From: Salinibacterium amurskyense
Lineage (GTDB): Bacteria; Actinomycetota; Actinomycetes; Actinomycetales; Microbacteriaceae
Direction: 5' to 3'
Assembly (NCBI RefSeq): GCF_002797685.1
Contig: NZ_PGFH01000001.1
Span: 496,001-560,000, forward strand
DNA: 64,000 nt
Part shown: in pieces, positions 7,736-16,779 of the stretch
Layout: every line of letters begins with the position of its first letter
How positions within the stretch are numbered: the stretch's first letter is position 1
Notes under the pieces: generated by a model
What the model was told of the DNA's origin: nothing
What the model saw: only the letters and a program-made list of their open reading frames with translations
Database searches by the model: none
Made by a program: the position numbers and the translations under genes

Positions 7736-9185
7736 CGCCGGTAGCCGCGTGCGGAAGCGGGTCGATGCGAACACGCAGCGAATCGTCGTGGCGCAGAACG
7801 GCCCGGATCAAGCGGCGGCCCTCCCAACGAAGCGACGCGAGCGTTTGATCGGGGCGGAGCACTAACTCGCCCTCGGCCGAAGCGTAACGCTTCTGCAGGT
7901 CTTTCAGCTCGTCTGCTTTCAGCAGTGCCACCGTGCTGTTATCGGTGGGGTCGGTCAGTCGAACCAGAGCGGAATCTCCGCGCAGATCGCTCGCCACCAG
8001 CCGCCTTTCGCTGGCGGCAAGAATGGCTTTTTGAGCGTCGCGGGTCACGACGATCGGGCGGCGCGGGCCGTCGAGCAGGCCGGTGAGAACGTCCGCTGCG
8101 GCATCTGGCCGGCCAGTTTTCTTCGCGGCTGCTTGCATCCGTTCGAGGCGGCCTGGCTCGCGCAAGATTTGGTCGATCTTCCAGCCCAGCGTCGTGACGT
8201 CGTTGCACCGAACGGCAGCCCCCTGTTCCATCAGGTAGTCACCGTTACGCACTTCTTGCCCCGGGATGGGGTTCACCAGCACCATGGGCAAGCCCGCTGC
8301 CATGCACTCGGAGGCGGAGAGCCCACCCGGTTTACCCACAAAGAGGTCGGCGCTTCTCAGCAGTGCGGGCATCTCGGTCGTGAACCCCACAATGTGGAAG
8401 CGATCGTCAGTGCCAACAAGTTTCTCGATGTCGGCGCGAGTCTCCTCGTTGTGTCCACACACGACGGTGGCTGTGAACGCCGAGCGCATATGCAGTGTCT
8501 GCCGCACAGCAGCGACGGCGTAGTCCCCGCCCGCTGCGCCTGCAGAAATCAGAATGTGGGGAACGTCATGGACGACGCGGTCGGATTCGGCATCCGGATA
8601 CGAACTGATCGGGATGCCGGTAGCGGCCACCCGGTCGGCGGGCAGGCCGAGCGCCATCAGTTCGACCCTGCCTTCCTCGCGCGCCACGTTAAACGAGTGG
8701 AATGCGCTGGTCAGCCAGAGGCCCTGAGGGTCGTAGTCGGTGGTGACAACCGCTGTTTTGGCGTCGATGGATCCGCGCATGAGGAGTGTGGCCATGAGCT
8801 GGGCGGGAAGAAAGTGTGTGCTGACGATTGCGGTCGGCTGGAAGCGTTTGATCGCGCGGATCACGGGAAGCGAGTTGGCTTGGGTCCACGGGTCGATCGG
8901 TCCCCTTCGCCAAAATGGTGCATCGCTGACGTCATAGGCCCAGTCGAGCAGCCACGGCAGACCCTTCGCGAGCACGAAATAGCCTTTGCCCACCACGTCA
9001 CGGTAGAGAGCGCTGCTGACCTGCAAGACGTCGAGCACTTGCACTTCAGCGATCTCGGTGCGGGTCGCGCAGGCTTGGTGCACTGCCGCAGCGGCGCTGT
9101 TATGGCCCGAGCCGACGCCGGCGGACAGGATCAGTACCCGCTCTCCTCCGGTCACGGGAGGCTGAGGGCGGCGCTTCACGGGCAT
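7722..9185 (-). CDS. MGDG-synthase-like (GT28) diacylglycerol glycosyltransferase with C-terminal extension
   Basis: A 487-residue protein. The N-terminal MGDG-synthase domain begins with VLILSAGVGSGHNSAAAAV, the GxGH motif typical of UgtP/YpfP and plant MGD enzymes, and contains STHFLPAQLM. The GT28 nucleotide-sugar domain (about 220-370) has GKPGGLSASECMAAGLPMVLVNPIPGQE. These enzymes add glucose or galactose to diacylglycerol to make membrane glycolipids at the cytoplasmic face. About 110 residues after ~375 are not recognised and are absent from the minimal family. The ATG start is six bases from a TATCAT -10 hexamer. Product (mono- or di-glycosyl, which sugar) is not predictable. Confidence 0.85.
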   Translation of the reverse strand: MPVKRRPQPPVTGGERVLILSAGVGSGHNSAAAAVHQACATRTEIAEVQVLDVLQVSSALYRDVVGKGYFVLAKGLPWLLDWAYDVSDAPFWRRGPIDPWTQANSLPVIRAIKRFQPTAIVSTHFLPAQLMATLLMRGSIDAKTAVVTTDYDPQGLWLTSAFHSFNVAREEGRVELMALGLPADRVAATGIPISSYPDAESDRVVHDVPHILISAGAAGGDYAVAAVRQTLHMRSAFTATVVCGHNEETRADIEKLVGTDDRFHIVGFTTEMPALLRSADLFVGKPGGLSASECMAAGLPMVLVNPIPGQEVRNGDYLMEQGAAVRCNDVTTLGWKIDQILREPGRLERMQAAAKKTGRPDAAADVLTGLLDGPRRPIVVTRDAQKAILAASERRLVASDLRGDSALVRLTDPTDNSTVALLKADELKDLQKRYASAEGELVLRPDQTLASLRWEGRRLIRAVLRHDDSLRVRIDPLPHAATGASQR

Positions 9186-9191
9186 GGGGGA

Positions 9192-9197
9192 ATGATA
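9192..9197 (-). promoter_or_regulatory. -10 element TATCAT of the glycosyltransferase gene (leaderless type)
   Basis: TATCAT, six bases, then ATG on the minus strand; no Shine-Dalgarno site in between. Confidence 0.5.
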
Positions 9198-9252
9198 GCC
9201 GAACCGGGTGCGGGCGGGCCGGTTGTGCGTGCGTGAATCCCGCGGTAGTTAT

Positions 9253-10635
9253 TTACACCCAATGGTGATCGTTGGTCGCCGCGCGGGCCGCTTTCGCGAA
9301 TCCCTCAAACCGTTCGCGCTCCACGACGTCATACATTTCAGCCGCAACGGATGCCTCGAGCCGGTCGATCTGCTCAGACACCGCCGCGGACTGCTCGGGG
9401 CGTTGCGCGCGGTATCCCACCTCTTGCAGCAGTTGGAACAAGCGCTCAACCACCCCGGGGTCGCTCGCGCCGTAGCGGCGCGGCTGCGTCATGGCGATAT
9501 CGAGCAGGCTCACAAAGTCGTGGGTCTTGATGATCACTCGCACCAGATCGTCGTCGTCGCTGAGCCCTGTCGATTGCACGGGCATGTCGGCGATCGAGCA
9601 GAGGGTCGCCGAAATATGGCCGAGCGTGTGCACGGCAGTCGTCGGGTCGTTCACTCCCGGTGAGAGCGCCCGTGACGCGATATCGACGAGTTGCCGAATG
9701 CCAAAACCAATATCTTGGCTAGCGGTGCGCTCGTAGGCGAGGCCGATAGCGCTCGCTAGGGGGCCGTTGATTTCGGCGCGTTCGTCGTCATCCACGTGGC
9801 GGAGGGGATCGCGTGGCCACCAGCGCGCAATGGGGGTTCCGCTGACCACATGGTGCCCGACCGGGTGCTCTTCTCGCACCACAATGTCGTGCTTGATGGC
9901 GAGCGTGAGAAGTCGCGAGCGGTCGATCGAACGAATGAACCCTGAGCGTGTTGCGAGGCTCAGCTCGAGTCGCTCGGCTGGCGGCCACTCGGGTAGGTCG
10001 ACTTCGCCGGTAGCCATAGTGGATGACACGAGCTCAATGGTCTTGCTGGTCTCGACGTACACCTGACGCATGGTGGTCTCGATGCGCAACTGCCGCGCGA
10101 GGTGTGCCAAGAAGAGCGTCAGCATGACAACGCTCGCCAAAGTCAGGAGCGAAGCTAAGGTCACTGCCAGTCGCGGCACGAGGGGGTCAATGGTGTCTGA
10201 GCCATCTTGAACGGTGCGCAGAACGGTGAGGGCGTAAGCGAAGGTGCCGACGAAGACCGCGAGGGTCCAGTGCACGGTGCGGTCTTTCAGGAAGGTGCGC
10301 AGTACGCGCGGCGATGCTTGGCTGCTCGCGAGCTGCAGTGCAACAACGGTGAGGGAGAAAGTCAACGACGTTGCCGTGATGAGGGAGCCCGAGATTGCGG
10401 AGAGCACTGAACGGGCACTCTCTGGGCCGCCCGCAAAGAGCAACCGTTCGAGAGTCACGGGCAATGATGAGTCGATTGCGCGGTCGATGAGCGGGATGAC
10501 AATTCCCAAAGCCACCGCGAGTGCGATTGAAATGGTGGGGAGGGGCCACAGTTCGGCGGCGACTCCTTCGCGCACTGTGGCAGCCCAGCGACGCAAAGAG
10601 TTTCGTCGTGCACTGTGAGTTGCTTGATCGCCCAC
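9253..10635 (-). CDS. DUF2254 membrane protein
   Basis: A 460-residue protein matching the DUF2254 family pattern: four transmembrane helices in the first ~180 residues (for example SAISGSLITATSLTFSLTVVALQLASSQ and WTLAVFVGTFAYALTVLRTV) followed by a large soluble region with PTISI... start and the conserved DIASRALSPGVNDPTTAV segment near residue 320. Function of the family is unknown. GAGAGGGACAGC precedes the GTG start as a Shine-Dalgarno region. It is divergent from the MscS gene, so a link to envelope or osmotic functions is only suggested by position. Confidence 0.85.
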   Translation of the reverse strand: MGDQATHSARRNSLRRWAATVREGVAAELWPLPTISIALAVALGIVIPLIDRAIDSSLPVTLERLLFAGGPESARSVLSAISGSLITATSLTFSLTVVALQLASSQASPRVLRTFLKDRTVHWTLAVFVGTFAYALTVLRTVQDGSDTIDPLVPRLAVTLASLLTLASVVMLTLFLAHLARQLRIETTMRQVYVETSKTIELVSSTMATGEVDLPEWPPAERLELSLATRSGFIRSIDRSRLLTLAIKHDIVVREEHPVGHHVVSGTPIARWWPRDPLRHVDDDERAEINGPLASAIGLAYERTASQDIGFGIRQLVDIASRALSPGVNDPTTAVHTLGHISATLCSIADMPVQSTGLSDDDDLVRVIIKTHDFVSLLDIAMTQPRRYGASDPGVVERLFQLLQEVGYRAQRPEQSAAVSEQIDRLEASVAAEMYDVVERERFEGFAKAARAATNDHHWV

Positions 10636-10760
10636 GCTGTCCCTCTCGTGTTGTCGCCCACGTTGATCACGTCAGTAAACCACGTCACGCCATTACGTCA
10701 GGCAATGCCCCAGCGCCTGCCTCTAGGGTGGAACAACGCGAATGAAAGGAAATCACTCGA

Positions 10761-12002
10761 GTGTTCGAATGGAAATCGTGGCTGGGCCTTGCCCTCGCTG
10801 TGGTGATTGCGCTGGTTGCTGTTGTCGTCGTGGTGGGAGTGATCTCGCTCATTGTGCGCGGAATCGCCCGATTGCGACCAGGGGTTTATGAAACGCTTGC
10901 ACCCTTGCGTCGACGCTTGAGGGTGCTGCTCGCGCTTCTCGCTATCTGGGTCGCGATCTCTATTACGCTGCCTGTTCAGGATCTCCGCGACGTCACTAAC
11001 GGTGTCTTCCGCGTCTTAGTGATTGCTGCAAGTGGCTGGGTGCTCATTGCGGTCATCAACCTGCTGCTCAATCGTGCTCTGCACCGCTACCCGATTGATG
11101 TTCCCGACAATCGTGCCGCTCGCCGCATCCGCACTCAGGTTCAACTCATTCGGCGCGTCTTGGCTGCCGTCATCGTCATCGTTACTGTTGGCGCAATTCT
11201 CTTGACCCTCCCCGGAGCACAGGCTCTGGGGGCTAGCGTGCTGGCTTCCGCCGGCCTCGTCAGCGTCGTCGCCGGTATCGCCGCCCAATCCGCTCTCGCC
11301 AACGTTTTTGCGGGAATGCAGCTCGCCTTCAGCGACGCCATCCGAGTGGATGATGTTGTGATCGCCGACGGCGAATGGGGTCGTATCGAAGAGATCACTC
11401 TCACCTACATCGTCGTGAGCATTTGGGATCAGCGCCGCCTCGTGCTGCCTTCCACCTACTTCACGACAACGCCATTCCAGAACTGGACCCGCAACGCCAC
11501 CGAGCTGCTCGGCGAGGTCAACTTCGACCTCGACTGGCGAGTCAGCATCGACCAGATGCGCACGCAACTGAAGAAGATCGTTGCGGAATCCGACCTGTGG
11601 GATGGCCGCACCGCCAACATCCAAGTCGTCGACACCACCGGTGGTTTCGTTCGGGTTCGGGTTCTTATCAGTGCCGCAGATTCGGGCGCCCAATGGGATC
11701 TCCGCACGCACGTGCGTGAAGAGATGGTCGAGTGGTTGCAGTCGAAGAACCCCGCAGCGCTGCCTCGCACCCGCGTGCTCATGGTCGAAAACGAGGCGCG
11801 TGCGCGCAGCAAGGGCTCCTCTGAACCTCAAGACCGCGGGCTCTTTAGCGGTAGTGCCGAAGCAGATGCCCGTCGCCAAGAGTTTACGGGTGCCATCCCC
11901 GTGCAAGAGAATGGTCGGGACAACATTCTTGATGTTGCCGAGTCGGATCCGGAAGACCCGCACGACCCCCTCGACAAGCGCAGTACCCACGATAAGGACT
12001 AG
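10761..12002 (+). CDS. MscS-family mechanosensitive channel
   Basis: A 413-residue protein with about four transmembrane segments; the pore helix region reads GASVLASAGLVSVVAGIAAQSALANVFAGMQLAFSDAIRVDD, the hallmark of MscS TM3 and the start of the beta domain (IADGEWGRIEEI), followed by the carboxyl-terminal alpha/beta region. It should release solutes on hypo-osmotic shock. The GTG start is preceded by GAAAGGAAA. The last ~70 residues (from about 345) are a charged, probably disordered tail. The CPBP-type gene follows after six bases, so both are likely co-transcribed. Confidence 0.92.
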   Translation: MFEWKSWLGLALAVVIALVAVVVVVGVISLIVRGIARLRPGVYETLAPLRRRLRVLLALLAIWVAISITLPVQDLRDVTNGVFRVLVIAASGWVLIAVINLLLNRALHRYPIDVPDNRAARRIRTQVQLIRRVLAAVIVIVTVGAILLTLPGAQALGASVLASAGLVSVVAGIAAQSALANVFAGMQLAFSDAIRVDDVVIADGEWGRIEEITLTYIVVSIWDQRRLVLPSTYFTTTPFQNWTRNATELLGEVNFDLDWRVSIDQMRTQLKKIVAESDLWDGRTANIQVVDTTGGFVRVRVLISAADSGAQWDLRTHVREEMVEWLQSKNPAALPRTRVLMVENEARARSKGSSEPQDRGLFSGSAEADARRQEFTGAIPVQENGRDNILDVAESDPEDPHDPLDKRSTHDKD

Positions 12003-12008
12003 TACCGC

Positions 12009-12851
12009 ATGCCCGCAGTCGACAGTGCTGTCAGCTCCTCTCCACTGAGTTCACGCAGTTGGGGGCTTGTGCCCGCAGCGCTGTTGAGCGGATCAGCGGT
12101 GCTGATGTTCTCGCTCAGGCTCACGCTTCTTGGCTACCTCGTGGTCGCTATCGCGCTCGCTGCAGCGTGGTTCACCGATCGCAACAAGCACACTGAGGGC
12201 TTGGCGAAGGACCTGTTTCTGATTGCGGTCGGAATGGTCATCGTCTCCACGGTGTCGGTCGCCGCCGACATCAGCTGGGGCAACTTCTTTCTTCTCGGGT
12301 TTGTGCTGGCGGCAGCCGTAGCTGTGCCCTACGCTCTGTCACGGTTTGTATTCAAAGACCGACTTATTCGCTTTCCGTGGCGGGGCGGATGGCCGTGGAA
12401 CCGTGTTCAGTGGGGCTACTTGTTTCTCGTGCTCTTTCTTGGCTGGCTCATTTTGCCGTTCTACTTCATCACGAGCGGGGTCTACCTCAACTGGCCCATT
12501 GTCACGACGCCCGACGAGATCGGCCGCCTCTTTGTTGGAGTGAACGCGGTCGGCACCTGGGATGAGTTGTTCTTCATCCTCACCGTATTCGTGCTCTTCC
12601 GCAGGCACTTCCCGGTATGGCAGGCCAACCTGCTGCAGATGGTGATCTTTGTGTCGTTCCTGTGGGAACTCGGCTACCAGTCGTGGGGCCCGCTGCTCAC
12701 TATCCCGTTCGCCCTCCTGCAGGGCTGGATCTTCTCCACCACAAAGTCGCTCGTCTATGTACTGAGCGTGCACCTACTCTTCGATGCTGTCGTGTTCCTC
12801 GTCATTGTGCACGCCAGAAACCCCGGAGTGATTCCGTTCTTCTTGCTCTAG
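12009..12851 (+). CDS. CPBP/CAAX-type intramembrane protease-like membrane protein
   Basis: A 280-residue protein with about eight hydrophobic helices. The segment VGTWDELFFILTVFVLFRR matches motif 1 of the CPBP (Abi/CAAX protease) family, although the usual EExxxR is reduced to DExxFI, and a later YVLSVHLLFDAVVF resembles the conserved HxxxN/D motif. CPBP proteins are intramembrane glutamic peptidases; the altered first Glu leaves catalysis uncertain. It starts six bases after the MscS stop and converges with the DUF3817 gene seven bases later. Confidence 0.65.
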   Translation: MPAVDSAVSSSPLSSRSWGLVPAALLSGSAVLMFSLRLTLLGYLVVAIALAAAWFTDRNKHTEGLAKDLFLIAVGMVIVSTVSVAADISWGNFFLLGFVLAAAVAVPYALSRFVFKDRLIRFPWRGGWPWNRVQWGYLFLVLFLGWLILPFYFITSGVYLNWPIVTTPDEIGRLFVGVNAVGTWDELFFILTVFVLFRRHFPVWQANLLQMVIFVSFLWELGYQSWGPLLTIPFALLQGWIFSTTKSLVYVLSVHLLFDAVVFLVIVHARNPGVIPFFLL

Positions 12852-12858
12852 AACGACG

Positions 12859-13323
12859 CTAGTCTTTGCCGCCGGGAGGCCCCACAGTGATCAGCACGAC
12901 ATAGAGCACGACAACGGCGACAATGATGACGCTCGCGAGCAGCACCGGGTGGTTGAGCGCCCAGCGCATCGTGCGGTCAATCCAGCCAGCATCACGCGGA
13001 TGCTCAGAAGCTTCTTTGCGCCAGTCACCGTTCAGGCGACCCGAACGTGCAAGCCACAGCTCAACCGGAATCGTGGCGTAGGGGATCACCGCGCTACCGA
13101 TAGTGAGAACGGCGGTGCCGACGCTCCAACGCTGGTTCACCGTCAACAACACGGCAGTGGCACCGTACGCGAGGAAGACGAAACCGTGGATGGCCCCACC
13201 GATCGACACCGCGACATCCAGCCCCGCCGTAGCGCGCAAGATGAGGCCGGTGATCAGGAGGGTCCAGGTGACCGCTTCAGCGAATGCCAGTACGCGAAAC
13301 AGTGACTTCGGTGTTGCAAACAT
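12859..13323 (-). CDS. DUF3817 integral membrane protein
   Basis: A 154-residue protein with FRVLAFAEAVTWTLLITGL at the N-terminus, the pattern of DUF3817 (YvaD-like) proteins, and four or five hydrophobic helices including a C-terminal anchor (VLLASVIIVAVVVLYVVLITV). It follows purQ by 18 bases on the same strand, so it may be read through from purS-purQ. Function unknown. Confidence 0.8.
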   Translation of the reverse strand: MFATPKSLFRVLAFAEAVTWTLLITGLILRATAGLDVAVSIGGAIHGFVFLAYGATAVLLTVNQRWSVGTAVLTIGSAVIPYATIPVELWLARSGRLNGDWRKEASEHPRDAGWIDRTMRWALNHPVLLASVIIVAVVVLYVVLITVGPPGGKD

Positions 13324-13341
13324 CAGGCTGAACTTTCGGAG

Positions 13342-14040
13342 TTAGGCGTTGGCCATCAACGAGCTAATCGCGCTCGTGAAGAACGTGAGACCGTCGGTGC
13401 CCGAACGCATTGCGACACGAGTATCTGGACCAAAGCCAGGCTCGGTGGCGTGCTCCGGATGCGGCATCAAGCCAACAACATTGCCGCGAGCATTCGAAAT
13501 GCCGGCAATGTCATTCGCTGAACCGTTGGGGTTGACCTCGAGGTAGCGGAACACAACCTGGCCTTCACCCTCAAGGCGATCAAGAGTGGCCTGGTCGGCA
13601 ATGTAGCCGCCCTCACCGTTCTTCAACGGGATGATGATCTCTTCGTCTTCTTTGAAGCCGTTGCTCCAAGCGGTGTCAACATTCTCGACACGCAGTTTCT
13701 GGTCGCGGCACACAAAGTCACCGTGGTCGTTGCGCACGAGACCACCGGGAAGAAGGTGCGACTCCACCAAAATCTGAAAACCGTTGCAAATGCCGAGCAC
13801 CGGCATTCCGCCGTTCGCAGCCGCGATGACCTCGCTCATGATGGGCGAGTGGGCTGCGATTGCGCCGGCACGAAGGTAGTCGCCGTAGCTGAACCCGCCC
13901 GGCAGAACAATGGCATCCACATTTTTGAGGTCGTGGTCGCCGTGCCACAGGGCTACCGGCTCGCCGCCACCCAGCTTGACCGCACGCTGAGCGTCACGGT
14001 CGTCGAGCGAACCCGGGAAGGTGATGACTCCGATGCGCAC
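13342..14040 (-). CDS. purQ: Phosphoribosylformylglycinamidine synthase subunit PurQ (glutaminase)
   Basis: A 232-residue class I glutamine amidotransferase that supplies ammonia to PurL in step four of purine synthesis. It starts [20 protein letters not shown], has the nucleophile Cys in [12 protein letters not shown] (near residue 85) and the His-Glu pair in [10 protein letters not shown] near the C-terminus. The GTG start overlaps the purS stop by one base (TAGTG), indicating translational coupling. PurL itself is not in this window. Confidence 0.97.
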   Translation of the reverse strand: MRIGVITFPGSLDDRDAQRAVKLGGGEPVALWHGDHDLKNVDAIVLPGGFSYGDYLRAGAIAAHSPIMSEVIAAANGGMPVLGICNGFQILVESHLLPGGLVRNDHGDFVCRDQKLRVENVDTAWSNGFKEDEEIIIPLKNGEGGYIADQATLDRLEGEGQVVFRYLEVNPNGSANDIAGISNARGNVVGLMPHPEHATEPGFGPDTRVAMRSGTDGLTFFTSAISSLMANA

Positions 14041-14312
14041 TATGCGCCCTGAGCGTCGTCGGCGGAACGAGCCTCGCCGACATAAATCACATCTTCGATC
14101 ACCGTGTTGGCCAGAAGATCGTTGGCGATCTCCCGGGCCTCAGCCAGCAGCTCATCAGTGATCGGACCCTCAACGGTGAGCTCAAATCGCTTACCGATGC
14201 GCACCGAAGTGAACTCGTTCTTGTCGAGACGGACGAGGGCGCCGGCTACAGCCTTGCCCTGAGGATCGAGGATTTCAGCCTTGGGCATTACCTCGACGAC
14301 GATTGTTGGCAC
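14040..14312 (-). CDS. purS: Phosphoribosylformylglycinamidine synthase subunit PurS
   Basis: A 90-residue small subunit that bridges PurQ and PurL. It contains the family signature [19 protein letters not shown] and the strand pair [18 protein letters not shown] lies eight bases before the GTG start. It is the first gene of the purS-purQ(-DUF3817) operon. Confidence 0.95.
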   Translation of the reverse strand: MPTIVVEVMPKAEILDPQGKAVAGALVRLDKNEFTSVRIGKRFELTVEGPITDELLAEAREIANDLLANTVIEDVIYVGEARSADDAQGA

Positions 14313-14390
14313 CGAATCACTCCATGATTTCGCGCGGTTGGATGCCCACAGTCTAGCGGAGGGGGCAGGCCGCTCGAGCCGGGCATGAGA

Positions 14391-14432
14391 ACTCGCCGCC
14401 AGTCTCGCACTGAAGCGAAACTGACGGCGAGT
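14391..14432. terminator. Long hairpin between the VOC operon and purS
   Basis: ACTCGCCGcCAGTcTCGC and GCGAaACTGaCGGCGAGT form an 18-bp stem with three mismatches and a six-base loop, nine bases past the end of the leftward VOC gene. No clear T-run follows. It probably ends the aldolase-phosphatase-kinase-VOC operon. Confidence 0.65.
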
Positions 14433-14441
14433 GATTACCGG

Positions 14442-14996
14442 TTAGACCTTGGTTTCGTCTACCAGCGCAGGGTGGAAGAGACGCGGGCCACCACTAGCCT
14501 TTGCCGAGTCGTCGTACACCGTTCCATTCGGTGAGGAGACGATCTCCAACTGCATTCCCCACGGCGCCATGAAGTAGCACCACGTGAGTCCCAAGTTCGG
14601 GCCGTCGGTGTAGCTGGTGGGCTCACCGAGCACTTCAACATTGTTCGACTTGAGGTAGGCGATTGCCGCATCCATGTCGTCAACGTAGAAGGCCAAGTGG
14701 TGCCCGCCGATGTCGCTGTTCTTCGGTGGCACGGTCGCCTGATCGGGCGACTCGTATTCGAAGACCTCGAGGTTGCTTCCGTTGCCCAAGCGAAGGTAAC
14801 GGAACTCCTTAATTACGGAGCGTGGATGCACGCGTAGGTGCTCATCCATCCAGTCGGTGTCGTCATTGCGAAAGTCGGTGGCGGCCACGAACAGTGTGGT
14901 CGCCCCCAAGATCTCCTCAAAGAACGTGCACGCTTCGTTGATGTCGGGCACGGTGAAGCCAATGTGCTCCATACCGCGCATTCCGGGAATAGGCAT
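14442..14996 (-). CDS. Glyoxalase/VOC-fold metalloprotein of the catabolic operon
   Basis: A 184-residue vicinal-oxygen-chelate protein made of two beta-alpha-beta-beta-beta modules. All four expected metal ligands can be seen: His11 (GMEHIGFTV), Glu77 (NLEVFEYES), His99 or His100 (GGHHLAFYV) and Glu151 (MQLEIVSS), so it should be an active metalloenzyme: glyoxalase I, isomerase/epimerase, or dioxygenase type. It is last in a four-gene operon, 23 bases after the DhaK-DhaL kinase. Detoxifying methylglyoxal derived from triose phosphates, or isomerising a pathway intermediate, are two inferences consistent with context. Confidence 0.8.
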   Translation of the reverse strand: MPIPGMRGMEHIGFTVPDINEACTFFEEILGATTLFVAATDFRNDDTDWMDEHLRVHPRSVIKEFRYLRLGNGSNLEVFEYESPDQATVPPKNSDIGGHHLAFYVDDMDAAIAYLKSNNVEVLGEPTSYTDGPNLGLTWCYFMAPWGMQLEIVSSPNGTVYDDSAKASGGPRLFHPALVDETKV

Positions 14997-15019
14997 GTGA
15001 TTCTCCTCGTACTTCGTCG

Positions 15020-16747
15020 TTACTTAGCGGATGTGGGTTCGAACAGGGCGGCCATGGTGCTCACGATCATGCCGAAAGACACGGCGCCAGGGTCGGGGTA
15101 GCCGAGCGAGCGCTGAGCAAGCACACGAGCGCGACCGATCTTCGGCTCGAGCTGGGCGGTCTCGGCTGCTGCGGTCGTCGCAACCGTGGCTGCGATCGCC
15201 CACGCTTCAGCGGCAGACTTGCCGTCGGCGGCAGCCGCTTCGAAGGCATCTGCGAAGGGAACCTGCGCGCACACCATCGTCTTGTCGCCAACCTGCGCTC
15301 CACCCAAACGGAGGATCGAGTCGATGAAGGCCCGGATGGCGCGGGCCTGAGCTGCGGCGTCGACAATGTCAGTGTCGCCCAGCGCGTTGCCCGCTGCGGC
15401 CAGTGCTGCACCCCAGAGTGCTCCGGATGCTCCACCCGCGTTTTCGGACCAGCGCGAGCCGGCACCGACCAACGTGGACTGCGCGCCAGCACCTTCGGCG
15501 GCAAGCCATTCGGCGGCTTCGGCTGCAGCGCGTGATCCGCGTTCCATGCCGACTCCGTGGTCACCATCGCCGGCGATCGCGTCGAGGTCGCCGAGCTCTT
15601 CCATCTTCTCAGCGAGAAGAGTCTTGACCTGGGCGAGGCCGCGAGCGATGTGCTGAGCGGCAGCCTGAGATTCGCTGCTGCCGGGGGCTCGAACAACGAG
15701 ACCTTCTGGTTCCGTGTTGAAGACGGTGCCTTCCGGAAGTAGCGGGTCGAGAAGCGGTCCGCGCTTGTACGCGGGGGTGTCACAGGGAGCGAAGTAGTAG
15801 GGCTCGATCGTGTCGTCGAGCCAGATCAGCGTGAGGGAGACCCCACCCATGTCCAGCGACGTCATGAACTCGCCGACTTCGCCATCCACGATCTCGATTC
15901 CCGCAGCGTTGAGGTGCTTCGTCACCGAGGTGTACGTGACGAACAGCTCTTCGTACTTTGCCGAGCCGAGCCCATTGAGCAGAACAGCGACTCGCTTGCC
16001 GGGGTTCTCGGGCACATCTTCAAGGAGTCGTTCAACGAGAAGCTGAGCAACCTCGTCGGCGGTGCCCAGGTCAGTTTCGTAGATACCGGGTTCACCGTGA
16101 ACGCCGAGCCCGACGCCGATCGTGCCGTCGGCAACCTCAAAGAGCGGGTGACTAGCACCCGGAAGCGTGCATCCCGAGAAGGCAACGCCAAAGGTGCGCA
16201 CGCGCTCGTTGGCACGGTTGAACACTTCGAGAACCTCATCGATGGAGAGGCCAGCCTCAGCCGCGGCGGATGCCATTTTGAAGACCGGGAGGCCGCCAGT
16301 GATGCCGCGGCGCTTGTGGCGTTCGGTGATCGGAGCCGAAGCCACGTCATCCGTGACAACCGCTTCGCGAGCGTCGATACCGTCGGCGCGAAGCTGCTCG
16401 GCAGCCTGCCCGAAGTGCAGAACGTCGCCCGCGTAGTTGAGGAACGCGATGATGACTCCGGAGCCTTGATCTACCGCTTTGGCCACGCTGTACGCCTGTG
16501 ACCCCGAGGGGGAGGAGAAGATGTTGCCGGTCACGGCGCCATCCACGAGTCCTGATCCCACCCACCCCATGAAGCCGGGGTAGTGGCCAGTGCCGCCGCC
16601 GGTGACGATGGCCACCTTGCCCGGTTTCGACTGGGTTGAACGCACGACGCCGCCGAATACTTCACGGACATAGCGCGAGTTGGCCTGGATGAATCCCTGC
16701 ACTAACTCTTTGGGAAAGTCGGCCGGGTCATTTACGAGACTGGTCAT
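15020..16747 (-). CDS. DhaK-DhaL fused ATP-dependent dihydroxyacetone/erythrulose-type kinase
   Basis: A 575-residue fusion of a DhaK substrate domain (~1-335) and a DhaL nucleotide domain (~355-575: AIAGDGDHGVGMERGSRAA, and VGAGSRWSENAGGASGALWG). The covalent substrate His is in VGLGVHGEPGI. The first glycine loop reads GGGTGHYPGFMGWVG where dihydroxyacetone kinases usually have GGGSGHEPAHAG, a difference in the substrate pocket that suggests a larger ketose such as erythrulose. Phosphorylation of a short keto sugar from ATP is expected. It lies between the phosphatase and VOC genes of the same operon; TPI-like and RpiB-like isomerases are encoded 12 kb away in the same island. Confidence 0.88.
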   Translation of the reverse strand: MTSLVNDPADFPKELVQGFIQANSRYVREVFGGVVRSTQSKPGKVAIVTGGGTGHYPGFMGWVGSGLVDGAVTGNIFSSPSGSQAYSVAKAVDQGSGVIIAFLNYAGDVLHFGQAAEQLRADGIDAREAVVTDDVASAPITERHKRRGITGGLPVFKMASAAAEAGLSIDEVLEVFNRANERVRTFGVAFSGCTLPGASHPLFEVADGTIGVGLGVHGEPGIYETDLGTADEVAQLLVERLLEDVPENPGKRVAVLLNGLGSAKYEELFVTYTSVTKHLNAAGIEIVDGEVGEFMTSLDMGGVSLTLIWLDDTIEPYYFAPCDTPAYKRGPLLDPLLPEGTVFNTEPEGLVVRAPGSSESQAAAQHIARGLAQVKTLLAEKMEELGDLDAIAGDGDHGVGMERGSRAAAEAAEWLAAEGAGAQSTLVGAGSRWSENAGGASGALWGAALAAAGNALGDTDIVDAAAQARAIRAFIDSILRLGGAQVGDKTMVCAQVPFADAFEAAAADGKSAAEAWAIAATVATTAAAETAQLEPKIGRARVLAQRSLGYPDPGAVSFGMIVSTMAALFEPTSAK

Positions 16748-16779
16748 GGAAAAACCTCCTGCTGGTGTGACGTCGTTGT

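Noticed and set aside
8031-9236. 401-codon open frame antisense to the glycosyltransferase
   Set aside because: Complement of a clearly coding gene; His/Arg/Gly-rich with no domain pattern.
4424-10635. Prophage remnant, because of the tail-collar-like domain
   Set aside because: No integrase, capsid, terminase, lysin or attachment repeats nearby; the gene has a lipoprotein signal.
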